From Straminergon stramineum (lineage: Eukaryota > Streptophyta > Bryopsida > Hypnales > Calliergonaceae): a stretch of 64,000 nt of DNA. Positions within the stretch are counted from its first letter, which is position 1; each line of letters begins with the position of its first letter. The notes beneath the pieces were generated by a model, which ran no database searches, was not told where the DNA came from, and saw nothing but the letters and a program-made list of their open reading frames with translations. The DNA lies in the NCBI GenBank assembly GCA_963920665.1, contig OY987264.1, positions 20,936,906 through 21,000,905 on the forward strand, in the 5' to 3' direction. Positions 24,770 through 35,191 of this stretch are shown in pieces. Position numbers and translations under genes: made by a program.

Positions 24770-25240
24770 TTTTCAGTCACAAATGAAGGTGGCTTTCGTA
24801 GTTTCATTGCATGGACATGGAGATATTTGGGCTTCAATTTTCCCATTTTCCCCCACACCGGTGTACTGTCATGTCATCCTGAGTTCCGTTGATTCAGTGG
24901 TTAAACTGTCAAAAGGTTTGCTCAGTGTACAGTGGGCCAGCAGTCTTGCTCTATCAATTTACAGAATTGACTGTGACTGCAAGTTCATGGAAAATTTTAA
25001 TTTTAATTTTAATTTTATTTTTTGCACACAGATAAAAATTGACTTTCGTGGCCTATGCACGGACATGTTGGCCATACATTTTCCCCACATGCCTAATAGT
25101 CATATCACCCTGATTTACGTTGATTCAGTGGGTACACAGTCAATCAGTTCTCTCCAAGTACTCTGTGCTTCTTGCAGTCTCCATCAATTACAGACTGAAT
25201 TCATTGTCTGTAACCGCAAATTAAGCCTATCAATGAACTG
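24770..25240 (+). repeat. Duplicated upstream region of the secreted-protein gene
   Basis: Two imperfect direct copies, about 24770-24990 and 25016-25240, are separated by a TTTTAATTTTAATTT tract. Shared blocks include TGACTTTCGTGG (GTGGCTTTCGTAG in copy 1), a CATGGACATG or CACGGACATG phrase, TTCCGTTGATTCAGTGG (TTACGTTGATTCAGTGG in copy 2), and a CTCAGTGTACAGT-type block. The pair ends about 165 bp before the ATG at 25403, so it probably lies in the promoter. Confidence 0.65.
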
Positions 25241-25349
25241 CCATACACCAACAGTTTTCTTTTGTAATTTTTTGTTTCTTTTAAAAACATTTGTGTAATT
25301 TTTCCTCTAAAATTTCTTCAGTTCTTCAGTGTGGCAGGCCAGGGGTGTG

Positions 25350-25357
25350 TATATATA
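25350..25357 (+). promoter_or_regulatory. TATA box
   Basis: TATATATA lies 53 bp before the ATG of the Gly/His-rich secreted-protein gene. That spacing would give a 5' leader of only about 20-30 nt. The gene at 58998 has a TATA box at nearly the same distance. Confidence 0.6.
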
Positions 25358-25402
25358 TTTGAGACACATGGTCTACATCTTCAGTAAGCTTCGTTTTCTG
25401 CA

Positions 25403-26221
25403 ATGGCCTCGTTCAAGAGTTCTCAGGGTGTGTCTATTCTTCTTGTAGCGCTCCTTGTCTGCCAGGCCTTCATGGTGCCGTCCCTGGCCAGGACCCAAGT
25501 TGTTATTGGGGCGAATGAGCTGGCCGAACCTCAGGTACCTGGTTCCTCCAATATTAGGTCACTTCCTATTGATTGATGACGCTCTTCAAAATTTTTGTAG
25601 AAGAAGTGACAAACCAAGCATTGGATTTCCCATAAAAGCATGCCGTTATTTCCTGTCAAATTGACTTTCTTTTGATGTTGAACAATGTCTTTCTTTATAG
25701 ACACTTGACTGAACATTATTGAACAAGATTTTTGATGCTAGAAAACAATGTCTTTCTTTTCTTTTTAGACCCTTGATTGTGCACAATTGAACAAGACTTT
25801 TGAAGTTCAAATGTTTTTTCTTTTTTCTTTTTAGACCCTTGATTGAGCACGATTGAATAAGATTCTGAAACCATTGAGGGTATGTTTGGTAACACGAAAG
25901 AAGAGGTTCAGTCCTGAAATACCATCCTTGTCACTCTCGACTCAATTTCGTCCATTTCTTTTTTAATTAGCCAGTCGTGCATTGATGAGCCTTCTAATTA
26001 GTAACTTACACTGTGTGCCCTTTCTATCCCTCCCGTCTCCCTTTCAGGATATGATCACTCCACAAGATCACGGTGGACACGGACATGGAGACAACAGCGG
26101 TCACAGACATGGAGAAGACAGTGGACATGAAGGACCGGAGTATGGAGGACAGGGGTACCGAGGACATGGACACAAGGACGGGGGTCATGACGGAGCAGGC
26201 CACCACGGCGGCCACGGTTAA
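25403..26221 (+). CDS. Small secreted Gly/His-rich protein, one intron
   Basis: Exons 25403-25534 and 26048-26221 (donor GTACCT, acceptor TTTCAG, phase 0) give 101 residues. Residues 1-29 are a signal peptide with hydrophobic core SILLVALLVCQAFMV and likely cleavage after PSLA. Exon 2 encodes a hydrophilic tail built of GHG, GHxHG and DSGH motifs (HGGHGHGDNSGHRHG, EDSGHEG, ending HHGGHG). A glycine-rich wall or apoplast protein is the likeliest class; clustered histidines could bind metals, which is inference. No enzyme domain is visible. The intron carries a threefold repeat and the promoter region is duplicated. Two genes at 57198 and 58998 share the plan of signal-peptide exon, phase-0 intron and low-complexity or charged second exon. 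An AATAAA lies at 26356. Confidence 0.75.
25683..25866 (+). repeat. Threefold imperfect tandem repeat in an intron
   Basis: Three units of about 55-66 bp (25683-25743, 25745-25810, 25811-25866). Each has a pyrimidine run TCTTTCTTT..., then TAGACCCTTGATTG (TAGACACTTGACTG in unit 1), then ATTGAACAAGA or ATTGAATAAGA. Each unit contains a TTTTTAG- or TTATAG-like 3' splice-site mimic, so alternative acceptors are possible. Confidence 0.8.
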
Positions 26222-26355
26222 CAAAGTCATTGGGAAGCTGCACGCCGCGCCAACCGTCTGGTGAGCTCATAGTTAGAGCCTTTACTGTCGATCAGACAGT
26301 GGAATTTTTCAGTTTCTTAACCACCGCAAAAACAAACTTCAAGATTGGAGGCACT

Positions 26356-26361
26356 AATAAA
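26356..26361 (+). terminator. Polyadenylation signal AATAAA
   Basis: Canonical hexamer 135 bp past the stop codon of the gene ending at 26221. Plausible by position; no other evidence. Confidence 0.4.
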
Positions 26362-27329
26362 ACTATAGAACTTTGAATCACCTCTTCATGTAGAGAATAT
26401 TTTTTCCGTCATGTTATGCATTTTATAGTTTAACCAATATGTAAGAAGGAGTGTGCTTTTAACTGGGAGATCACTGAATAGAGCTCAGTTTTGGTACAGA
26501 AGCCAAATTTCTAGGAGTAAGATCAAACTTTTATCACTTGTTGATTAATTCTGCAATCAGGTTGTTATCAGCAATTATAAAGAGACCCGTAGTAGATAAC
26601 CCCATTTCCATTCAACTGTTATTTGCCTTCGACATTTGACCAAGTCATGCTCACACCCAAATGAATAGTTTGTAACAGTTTTTATTAGTGTTAGACTGCA
26701 CCTCATGCCTAAACTTACGACATTGATGCATTGATCCAAGTTCATTTGAATTGATCGATTGTTTTGAGCAGTTGCAGAGGCGGATTGTTATCAAGCTGGC
26801 GTGAACATCATGTCATTGATGGCCCATTTGCAACAGATTACTTCAAGAACCAGATAAAATTACGTTGTTCACTTCAGTTCATATATGCTCATCGGTAGTA
26901 TTTACTATTAGCATAAGATGTTACTCCTGCTGTGCCTGGTCCAGGGGCTATCTGTCTCTTTAGAGTGGATAGTAACATTAGATAGTAGTAGCAACAACTC
27001 AAGTTTTCAGACACAAGCTAGCGAGTTGATAGTATTTGAAGTTTCCAAGAAATGTGTGAACGTACATACTGAAGTGGGCAGGGTCACTGAATAGTTCTCT
27101 ATCAATGGCTATTACGTCACTCATGTGCGAGTCACTCATATATACATCCAGCCGTGTTCTCACTTTATATAGGGAATAATATCATCCTTTGTTTCCAATT
27201 TGCAGATGTGAACCTCATGTTTGTTAAATCGGTGCAAAAATCTCGAAGAATATTGGATAATTTTCCTTTGTCAGACACTCAACCTTCAGCGAAAAGCGAA
27301 TTTAGATGACGTCCCGTGAAATCAGCGTC
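26362..27329. other. Intergenic, no gene recognised
   Basis: Moderately AT-rich. No frame or repeat was supported between the secreted-protein gene and the first copy of the 2OG-like cluster. Confidence 0.5.
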
Positions 27330-28960
27330 TGTTCCGCCCAAGCTCTATTCACAGATCAGTGGACAGAGAATGTAAGTCAAGTCATGCTTACACCACTGAA
27401 GTACTAATAAGCTCCAACCACACAACATGGTAACTGCAGCAACTGGAGTCATATAGGAGACATGATCAGTTCTCTACCGATGATAATATCCCTAACCTTA
27501 GGATTGCCAAATACTGGGCATGAACCCCTCCGACCTGAAAATTAACTTGTAAGGTGTCTTACCGAAACAGCCCGTCCATACATCGTGGACGTTTCTGACA
27601 ACAATTTCTGACAACAATGTCTCGAGACGCAATGCTCATGCCATCAACTGGCTCACCATTCCATCCGATCCAATAGTCGGCATTAAGATCCTCCGATTCA
27701 AGTTCAGCCATTTTGAGCCCACGATCTTCTTCAGAGCTAGTCGACTTGGAATCAGATTCTTCATCTACATCCTCTCCTTCTTTGTCATCTTCATCATCAT
27801 CCTCTCCTTCCTCTTCTTCCTCCCCTTCTTTTATCGTCTTCACCATTAAATACCAATTTCAGTTTCGCTGTAACCGTAATGAGGATAAGCATGTCCCTTA
27901 TAACCAGTGAGCTCTAGAGTTAGAGTGCATAAGAAAACTTCAAGGAGTGGCTCTTGGGTTGAGTTCCTGCAATTTCTCAAAACTTCCGCTACAATGTGGG
28001 CTTCGTCCTCCAGTCCATCAAAGGACAAATTTCTCTTAGGGTACTTGTGTTGTAAAGGGATTGCTACTTGGCTTGGAAGGTTGTTGGCATTCTGGTTGTT
28101 CAATTTCCCGTGTGCCCACGACCGTAAAACAGACTTAGTTCTTGATTTGAAGGACTCCATCATCCTCTCCTGGGTAGGCTTACTGCCATCAATTTCAAGT
28201 GCAACAAGCAGCTTCTTGAATAATATTTGCCTAAGCCCTGAAGTTCTTAGGATTTCAGGCATGCTGCATGTGCAAAAGACATCCCTGAATACTTTAAATA
28301 ACAAAAAACCCATAAACCCTAAACCACACAACGAAAACATAGATAGTAGAGTTGAATGCTTTTTCGTATTACATTTTCTTAAACTGCGGTGGATTTAGAG
28401 CGAAAAAAATAGTTGGAAAAGTAGAGGTTGAAGCTACCTACATTCATACAAATATTGATCACTCTGCTTTTGAGAAAGAAATGTAATCAGCAGGGTCTGA
28501 ACCAGTAACAGTTAGATTCGGCTACCTGCACAGTAGGCCACAATTGGAGAGATTTGAAAATTGTTTCCAACGTCTTCACAATCACAAGACTTGCACAAAG
28601 AAACCAACAACAGCCTCACCGTTTCTATTACTTCTCCTTTTAAAACTAAGAACTTCACATTCATAAAATGACGTGTTTCAAAGAGCTACATTGTGACATT
28701 CCGAAGTGCACAGAGCTCTAAAACGAGGACGTGGACAGATCTGTGGTCCAGAAGGGAGTCAAAACGACTCAAGAGAAGTACCAGTCTCTTAAAATTCGTC
28801 ACGTCAAAAACTGCGACGATTCAGATGCTCGTTTTTTCGGAAAAAAAATGCTAGACTATACAAATTCCCTCCTCCTAGACTACATCAACTTCCCTTAAAT
28901 CTTCCACATTCTATAAACAACACTCTGCTTGAAAAGAAAAGGACTGCCTCCAACATAAGT
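27330..28960 (-). repeat. 2OG-like cluster, segment copy A
   Basis: Copy A of a duplicated segment. Its downstream flank has the landmark AAGTCATGCTTACACCACT (about 27380) and its upstream flank has CTGAACCAG...CTACCTGCACA (28498-28530). The same landmarks bound copies B (29280-31760 plus 47158-48140) and C (49500-52180). The homology extends well outside the coding region, so whole genomic blocks were duplicated. Confidence 0.75.
27559..28262 (-). pseudogene. 2OG-Fe(II) oxygenase-like, copy A, core deleted
   Basis: Minus-strand relative of the copy B gene at 29954-31549. It begins MPEILRTSGLRQILFKKLL after a TTTTGCACATGCAG acceptor. It then jumps from residue ~23 of the family straight to WAHGKLNNQNANNLPSQ, so the dioxygenase core is missing. 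In copy B both sides of that gap carry an AAGCCTA phrase, which fits deletion between short direct repeats. The frame stops at 27846-27848 after YSETEIGI; the acidic run and YWIGWNGEPVDGMSIASRDI continue in another frame, and the C-terminal tail is gone. It might still yield a short protein, but not an oxygenase. Confidence 0.75.
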
Positions 28961-29279
28961 TAACTCAATCACCTCGCCTTGTAATAGTAACGCTAACTTG
29001 CATTAATTTTGGGATTATGGAACTTTGTGAGGCACACTAAGGGGTTATTTGTTAGTATTTTACATAAATTTAGTATAGTGAGTCTATTAAATTTTCATAT
29101 TATCTCAAATATTGTGATTTTCATCCATTTCATCTATTTTCATCCAACTTTTTTCAAGAGGTTCACACTAATTAGATCACATTCATCCAAAACATGAGAA
29201 GTTGTTTGGGTGAAACAACGCTCAGAAGCACTCTCTTCATCATCCATATTATGCGTTTTGGAGTGCTTAGAGATTATTT

Positions 29280-31760
29280 TATGTACTTACACCAAAAGGT
29301 AATGTAGATTACTTCCCGTGCAATCAGCCTTGCTCCACCCGAGCTCCATTCAAAGATCAGTGGCCATACCCTATTAAGCCAAGTCATGCTTACACCACCA
29401 GTAATAAGCCTCACCAAATGAACGCAAAGAAGAGTGCTGGGTTACTGAAGTCAGTAGAGGAGACATGATCACTTCCCTAACGATCATGGTGTCGGTATCC
29501 CCAACTATAGGATTTCCAAATACTGGACATGATCCCCTCCAACCTGAAAATCAACTTCAATTCATTCACTTGAGATTCGAAAGCAACGCGCCATGGAAAA
29601 ACCGCCCTCAGTCTCTGTTGCAATACATTCAGAAAATGAAGTACAAAATGTCATGGAAGTTCTCATCAGTGCATAAGGTTATGCGCTTCAAAATTGATGG
29701 ATTACAGAAGACCTGTTCCTTGCATCACGAAGTTCACTGCTGGTGACAAAACTGCAAAATTGTCCTCCTTGAGCTTTCTACATCCTTCATATAAACAATC
29801 CTAGTTGAGAATAACCTAACAGCCTCATTTCGGTAATACCTCAAAACACAAATCTTAGAACACTCCACACCAAAAGGAATAAAAAGAAATAGACAATGTC
29901 ACCCAGATTTTGAATTGCAGCTCTCTCATCCAAGAAGATCAAGGCGTCCTCGTTCAAGAGCTACGACGCCTCCTTTTGTTGTCCCGTTCATCACTAGCAC
30001 CAACAGATCTTGTCGTCCTTGGCTGAACGACAATCATAGCTTTACGAAACCACTGCTGAAGACAACCCTCCTCAAAATAATACTCCTGCCGACCAGTATG
30101 GTACCTCGATTTATATGGTGTCTTTCCGAAACAGCCCGTCCACACATAGTCGATGTTTCTGACAACAATATCCCGAGACGCAATCGTCATGCTATCAACT
30201 GGCTCATCATTCCATCCGATCCAATAGTTGGCATTAAGATCCACCTCTTCAAGTTCAGCCATTGTGTGCCCACGATCTTCTTCAGAGCTAGTCAACTTGG
30301 AATCAGACTCTTCATCTACATCCTCCCCTTCTTCATCCTCTTCATCCTTTCCATCATCCTCTCCTTCCTTTCCTTGCACTTCTTCCTCTCCCTCCTCTTC
30401 TTCCTCTCCTTCCTCTTCTTCCTCTCCTTTGTTGTCTTCATCGTCTTCACTCTTATCACTTTCAGTTTTGCTGTAACCGTAATTAGGATAATCATGTTCT
30501 TTACGACCAGTGAGCCTTAGAGTTAGAGTGCATAAGTAAACTTCAAGGAGTGGCTCTTGAGTTGAGTTCTTGTAATTTCTGAGAACTTCCGCTACAATGT
30601 GGTCTTCGTCCTCTAGTCCATCAAAGGACAAATTTCTCTTAGAGTACTTATGTTGTAAAGGGATTGCTAGTTGGTTTGGAAGATTGTTGGCATTCTGTTT
30701 GTACAATTTCCCGTGTGCCCAAGGCCACAAAACAGCCTCAGTTTTTGATGTTAAGGATTGAATCACCTTCTCACAAGTAGGCTTGTTTGAGCTAGAGCAA
30801 TTCAACGGAATCGCTTGATCAAAATTCTTGGAATCATCTTTGAACAAGTTGAAGAGCAGAAACAATTGCGTATTGGCATTCATGTATAGCTGCATGTTAC
30901 TAGAGTAAAAGGTGATGTGAGAGAATTGATCTGCCTTGTTCCATGAGAAGTCGAATCTCAACAAGTTTGAGCCATCAGCTACCACCATTGCTGCACCTTT
31001 GAAGCCCATCATTGTTGGAAATGGAATAATCATTGTTGCAATTCCTCCCTGCTCTTTCATATCGCACAGGGATTGAAAGTGATTGTTGTCACGCAGGAAT
31101 CGAAAGTCATCATGCTCACACAAAAATAACTTCGACAATTGAGCTTGGACATGGCTCCCATGCAGTCCTAGTCTTTTACACACCTCTGCTACAATGAATG
31201 GGACAGTTTTGGCAATGAAATGTGATACCCTTGGAAAACCAAAGCAAGGAAAGTCCAATTGCCAGGCACTGCGATGTTTTGACTTCACAATAATGGTTGA
31301 TCCAGAAACATATTCACAGGCATTGCGAAGCCGGAGGACATCTTCGGCTGAAAGGAGAACATGCAGTAGGCCAATCCCTTGGATATTAAGCGAGTCGATT
31401 AGAACTCCCGCATTAGTGGTATCAATTTCTATAGTAGTAGAATTTGAGTTACTGCTACTCCTAGGCTTATTGGCATTCATTTCAAGTGCAGCAAGCATCT
31501 TCGTGAATAAAACTTGCCTACGCCCCTGAGCTCCTGGAATTGAAGACATGCTGCATGTGCAAAAGAAAGCCCAGACCACTTTTACACAACAAAACATAAA
31601 TAGTAGAGGTGAATGCTTTGGGTACAATAGTTCCTAAGAATCTGACGTGGATTTAGAGCCAAAAAAACTGTAGAAAAAAGAACGGGTTGAAGGTAACTAC
31701 GTTCATATATCTGTTAATCACTCTGCTTTTGAGAAAGAAATGCAATCAGCAAGGTCTGAA
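29280..31760 (-). repeat. 2OG-like cluster, segment copy B (left part)
   Basis: Contains the intact copy B frame and its downstream flank. Homology to copy C stops abruptly at 31760, at the end of CAGCAAGGTCTGAA, and resumes at 47158 with the same 14 bases. Copy B is therefore split by insertion. Confidence 0.85.
29954..31549 (-). CDS. 2OG-Fe(II) oxygenase-like protein lacking iron ligands
   Basis: An open frame of 531 codons. Family signatures, in order: LSKLFLCEHDD (about 139-149); a region equivalent to the HxD loop, HFQSLCDMKEQGGIATMIIP (157-176); FYSSNMQLYM (214-223), where the second His is expected; the segment LAIPLQHKYSKRNLSFDGL (294-312); and C-terminal EYYFEEG with WFRKAMIVVQP (489-510). 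These match large 2OG-Fe(II) dioxygenases known from fungi and bryophytes. However, HxD reads LCD and the distal His reads Leu, so iron binding and catalysis are probably lost. A run of about 50 mostly acidic residues (366-416) and a KRRRR tail suggest nuclear or nucleic-acid-related residence (inference). Start chosen at MSSIPGAQ, one base after a good 3' splice site; the frame is open upstream to 31627. Its upstream region has been moved 15.4 kb away by insertion. Confidence 0.65.
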   Translation of the reverse strand: MSSIPGAQGRRQVLFTKMLAALEMNANKPRSSSNSNSTTIEIDTTNAGVLIDSLNIQGIGLLHVLLSAEDVLRLRNACEYVSGSTIIVKSKHRSAWQLDFPCFGFPRVSHFIAKTVPFIVAEVCKRLGLHGSHVQAQLSKLFLCEHDDFRFLRDNNHFQSLCDMKEQGGIATMIIPFPTMMGFKGAAMVVADGSNLLRFDFSWNKADQFSHITFYSSNMQLYMNANTQLFLLFNLFKDDSKNFDQAIPLNCSSSNKPTCEKVIQSLTSKTEAVLWPWAHGKLYKQNANNLPNQLAIPLQHKYSKRNLSFDGLEDEDHIVAEVLRNYKNSTQEPLLEVYLCTLTLRLTGRKEHDYPNYGYSKTESDKSEDDEDNKGEEEEEGEEEEEGEEEVQGKEGEDDGKDEEDEEGEDVDEESDSKLTSSEEDRGHTMAELEEVDLNANYWIGWNDEPVDSMTIASRDIVVRNIDYVWTGCFGKTPYKSRYHTGRQEYYFEEGCLQQWFRKAMIVVQPRTTRSVGASDERDNKRRRRSS

Positions 31761-32731
31761 TCATCATCTTCCCCCAAGAACCCTAGCTTGAGAGCCACTG
31801 CCCCTTGTAGAGATCTGACGTAGTTTTTTAGGTCCGATTTACACGTTTTTTGCCCGATCTGTTGCTGCAGCAGCATCTGCCAATCGAAAACGGTCGTTTT
31901 GAGTCATTTATTGCGTTTGTCAGAGCACAAGACCGGTCAGAACAGCCCCCACTAAACTTTAGGGTTTGGCCGCCGCCAAAGGGCAAAGGTCAGAGTGGAG
32001 AGAGACAGAGTTTGGGGTTTGTTTTTCCGAGTTCCCACAACGCGCCTTCGTTAGTAGAGTTGATTGTGAGGAGTCCAGCAGTCTCAACGCGGTTTAGGCA
32101 CGAGGTTTTACAACGTCTCAGGTTAGTCGAGAGACGTGGAGCAAAGCAAGTTCAGCCTCCCGCAGAGAGTTGTGAGCGATCGGAATAGATCAGGTTAGAA
32201 GCAATCACTTGAAGTAGCAGCAAGAGGTGCAGGACACCAGAGTAGTGAGAGACTGGAATTGTAGCGATCCCCAAGAGCTTTTTTAGGGTTTCGCTGCCCC
32301 GGCGGAGTAACGAGGCCCGAGAGAAACAACAAGGGGCGGTTACGGTTCTTCCCTCCCACATATCTGGCGGGATTCAAAGGAGCGTACAGAGGCTTAGTCG
32401 CGAGATTGCAACGCAGTAATAGCAAGGGAGTAATGCAAATCGGAGTCCACGATCAATAGCACAGGTTAGCAGTTTTAAAATTAGGGTTGGGATTCAATCA
32501 GGAAATCGTCAAGAGCACTAGGTCGGGAAGTTGGTAGACGGTCAGGCCATTACGATCGGTAACAAGGAGAGATTTCTTACTGTGTTATAGTACTCTTTTG
32601 TGGGTGTTTAAACATTAGGCTCGCTCTTGAGAAAGGACGTAGCCGCTGTTCCCTGCACGAGAAGGAATTTCAATATTGATATTGCTATGGACTATCTTAT
32701 GGAGGATGAACAGGTGATATGACTACGAGTA

Positions 32732-35191
32732 ATGGAGGGAGACGGATGGCATACTTCGGAGGGTCAACAGCTAATTGATCAGACACAAGAGGACCAAAGT
32801 ATGCACGAGGCCACTCAACACAACGTGGGACAGACACAACCACCACCGTCTAGGAGAGATTTTGACGGAGAAGGGAACCCTAACCAAGACGAGCAGAAGG
32901 GGAAAGATCCGAAAGAGCCGGCACACCCTGTCATCGATAGGTTGTGGAAGCTGGATCTGACACTCTCAGAGGAGCAGCTAGAGCAGATTCGCATCACTAG
33001 GGAAACCACACACCAAAGAATGGTACTAGGAAGGGTGGTGGGACAGCCACCGGGTTATGCTTGGCTTCTCAAACTTATGCAGGAGTAATTTGGAGAATCG
33101 GTGGGTGCAGTGTAGAACTTAGCAAGAGGTTTCTTCCGAGTAGAGTTCCGGTCTTCTGAGGTCGCGGCGGAAGTAGTCAATTTGAGATCGCTGCAGAAGG
33201 AGGGCAAAACCCTAAAACTCTTTCCATGGAGAAAAGGGTTTTCCCTAGAGAACCCGCCAACGGACATGGAGGTGGGCCACTTGATTCGGGTGCAATTCCC
33301 AGGGCTAGATCTGATGTTCCTCGTAGAGGACTAACTCAAAGCCCTGGCAGGCCTTATTGGTGAAGTAGTGTTAGTGGAGAACAAGGAACTCGCATACAAG
33401 AGACAAGGAGGGCCACTTATCTCAATTTGGGTAAAGGACATATCTAAGCTCCCAGGTAGTATATGCATTCCAGGGTTTGGGGAAGGGCAAACCGATACAT
33501 CTAACCTGGTGCAACAGGTTAGTTATTCCGAACTTCCGAACCAGTGCAATAGATGCAGGTAGTTTGGGCACAACGCGAATAATTGCCCTCTCAACAAACC
33601 CAAGCCTCAGGACAATAAACAGATGCCGAAGAAGCGAAAAGAGGAAGCACCTCAGGCCCTAGAGGCGTGAAGGGAGGAAGAGGGTTTCACGCTTGTAACA
33701 TCGAAGAAACACAAGCAGAAGCCAAACAACAAGGCGAAGGAACAGTGGTGAGAAATTGCTCCACATAGCCAAGCTAAACAGCAGACCTAGAAGCCAACAC
33801 AAGGCAATGACCTGGGCAGAAGCAGACACAAGGTTGAAAGACAGAAAATACTCCCGAGGAGCACGACCATCATGGCTAATCCCCACCCAATGACACCGAA
33901 GGGAAGAACATCGGACAAGTCGGAGTCAGTGGCACAAACAAAGAGGAACGCAGGGGAGCAGACAGGAAGTAGGCCAAGGACTGGCACCTCACAAATAGCA
34001 CCCAAGAGGACAGAGCACACTTCAGGGGAGCGGTCACCTCAAGAAAGGGGACCATGCATAACGACATACACCTTAGCCATACAGGAGGGCACCCACGAAT
34101 AGGAGGAGTCAACTTCTTCGAGCCCACACGAGACAACACAATTTAAGAGAGTCTCAAAGGAGCCAAGTAGGATTCCAATCATCGACCCCATATGGCAGAA
34201 GAAGGAAAGACAGACATTGTTGAATCAGGAAATGGGTCAGGAGGAGTTGGAGAGGGAACAAGCAGCAATAGTAGAGCAACCTCGCGTGGTACCAAAATTC
34301 CACTTTCAAGGAGATGGCCTAGGAAAGTAGGGAACACAGACTAGCAACCTGTTTGGGGAAGATAATAGATGGGAGGCAACGGATTTTCCCCCATTGGAGG
34401 TCACCTTTGCAATAGCACCGAAGGCAAAGAAGGCAAATAGCTGCGAATTCATAGCAGAAAGTCCCCTTCAAGGGAAATTCTGGAACCAACGGAAAGGCAG
34501 GATGTCTACGCACGTCCCCGTAGCGTGGTGGGCGGCTTGGTCGGAAGGAGTCTTGGAGGAAGCATTCCAAATATATCGAAGACAAATGAAGCCGGCCAAA
34601 GACTGCTACATCTCCATCTAGCTAGTCATTTACAAGGCCAAAGAGGACGCCAAGGAGGTCCTACTTCTAGCGGAGAGTGAGCAACAACTAGCACTAGCCA
34701 CACTTTTGGGCGTGGAATTTGGCGAAGGGGACAAGACGGTAGATGAGATCAAAGAGACCATCTTGTCCGCACTGCGGGTGCACGTGAAAGCCACGGTAAC
34801 CAAGCCGCCCAAATTCTCGAACTGGGAGCAGGTTGAATGGTCAGCGAAATGGGACACAAAAAGAGACGCCCAGGAGCTCACAATACTGGCGTGCCTCAGG
34901 GTCACACACAAAGCACAGAGTTTGAAGAACATAGCAATGGTAAGGGTCCCATCACACCGTATGACTGAGCTCACACCCAGCATCGGAAGGGCAAAGATTA
35001 ACACCCTATTGCACGATTGGACAGGAGTGTACATGCTTCCGAAGGTGTCGGCGGATTGGCAACCCGATTTACAAGTCTCCCCACAACCTCGTGCCAAAAA
35101 GTCTCGCTCAGCTAGGAGCCCGGTTCCCTTAGAACTGGATTCACCAGTGGAGGGCCCCGTGAGGGGCATGGAAATCAAAGACCGTGATTGA
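32732..35191 (+). pseudogene. LINE ORF1 (nucleic-acid-binding protein), decayed
   Basis: One reading frame of 820 codons runs through the region with multiple in-frame stops and no evident frameshift. An ordinary plant-LINE ORF1 layout is visible: a charged N-terminus, a middle region containing LISIWVKDISKLPGSICIPG, and a zinc knuckle CNRCR-stop-FGHNANNCP (CX2CX4HX4C) at about 33544-33588, followed by a Lys-rich stretch. The C-terminal part (34706-35191) is uninterrupted. Its TGA overlaps the ORF2 ATG as TGATG at 35189-35193. Confidence 0.8.

Noticed and set aside
27907..28398. 163-codon plus-strand frame
   Set aside because: Opposite strand of the copy A 2OG-like pseudogene; no known similarity.
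29915..30520. 201-codon plus-strand frame rich in Ser/Phe/Leu
   Set aside because: Antisense of the acidic run of copy B; its composition is explained by Glu/Asp codons on the other strand.
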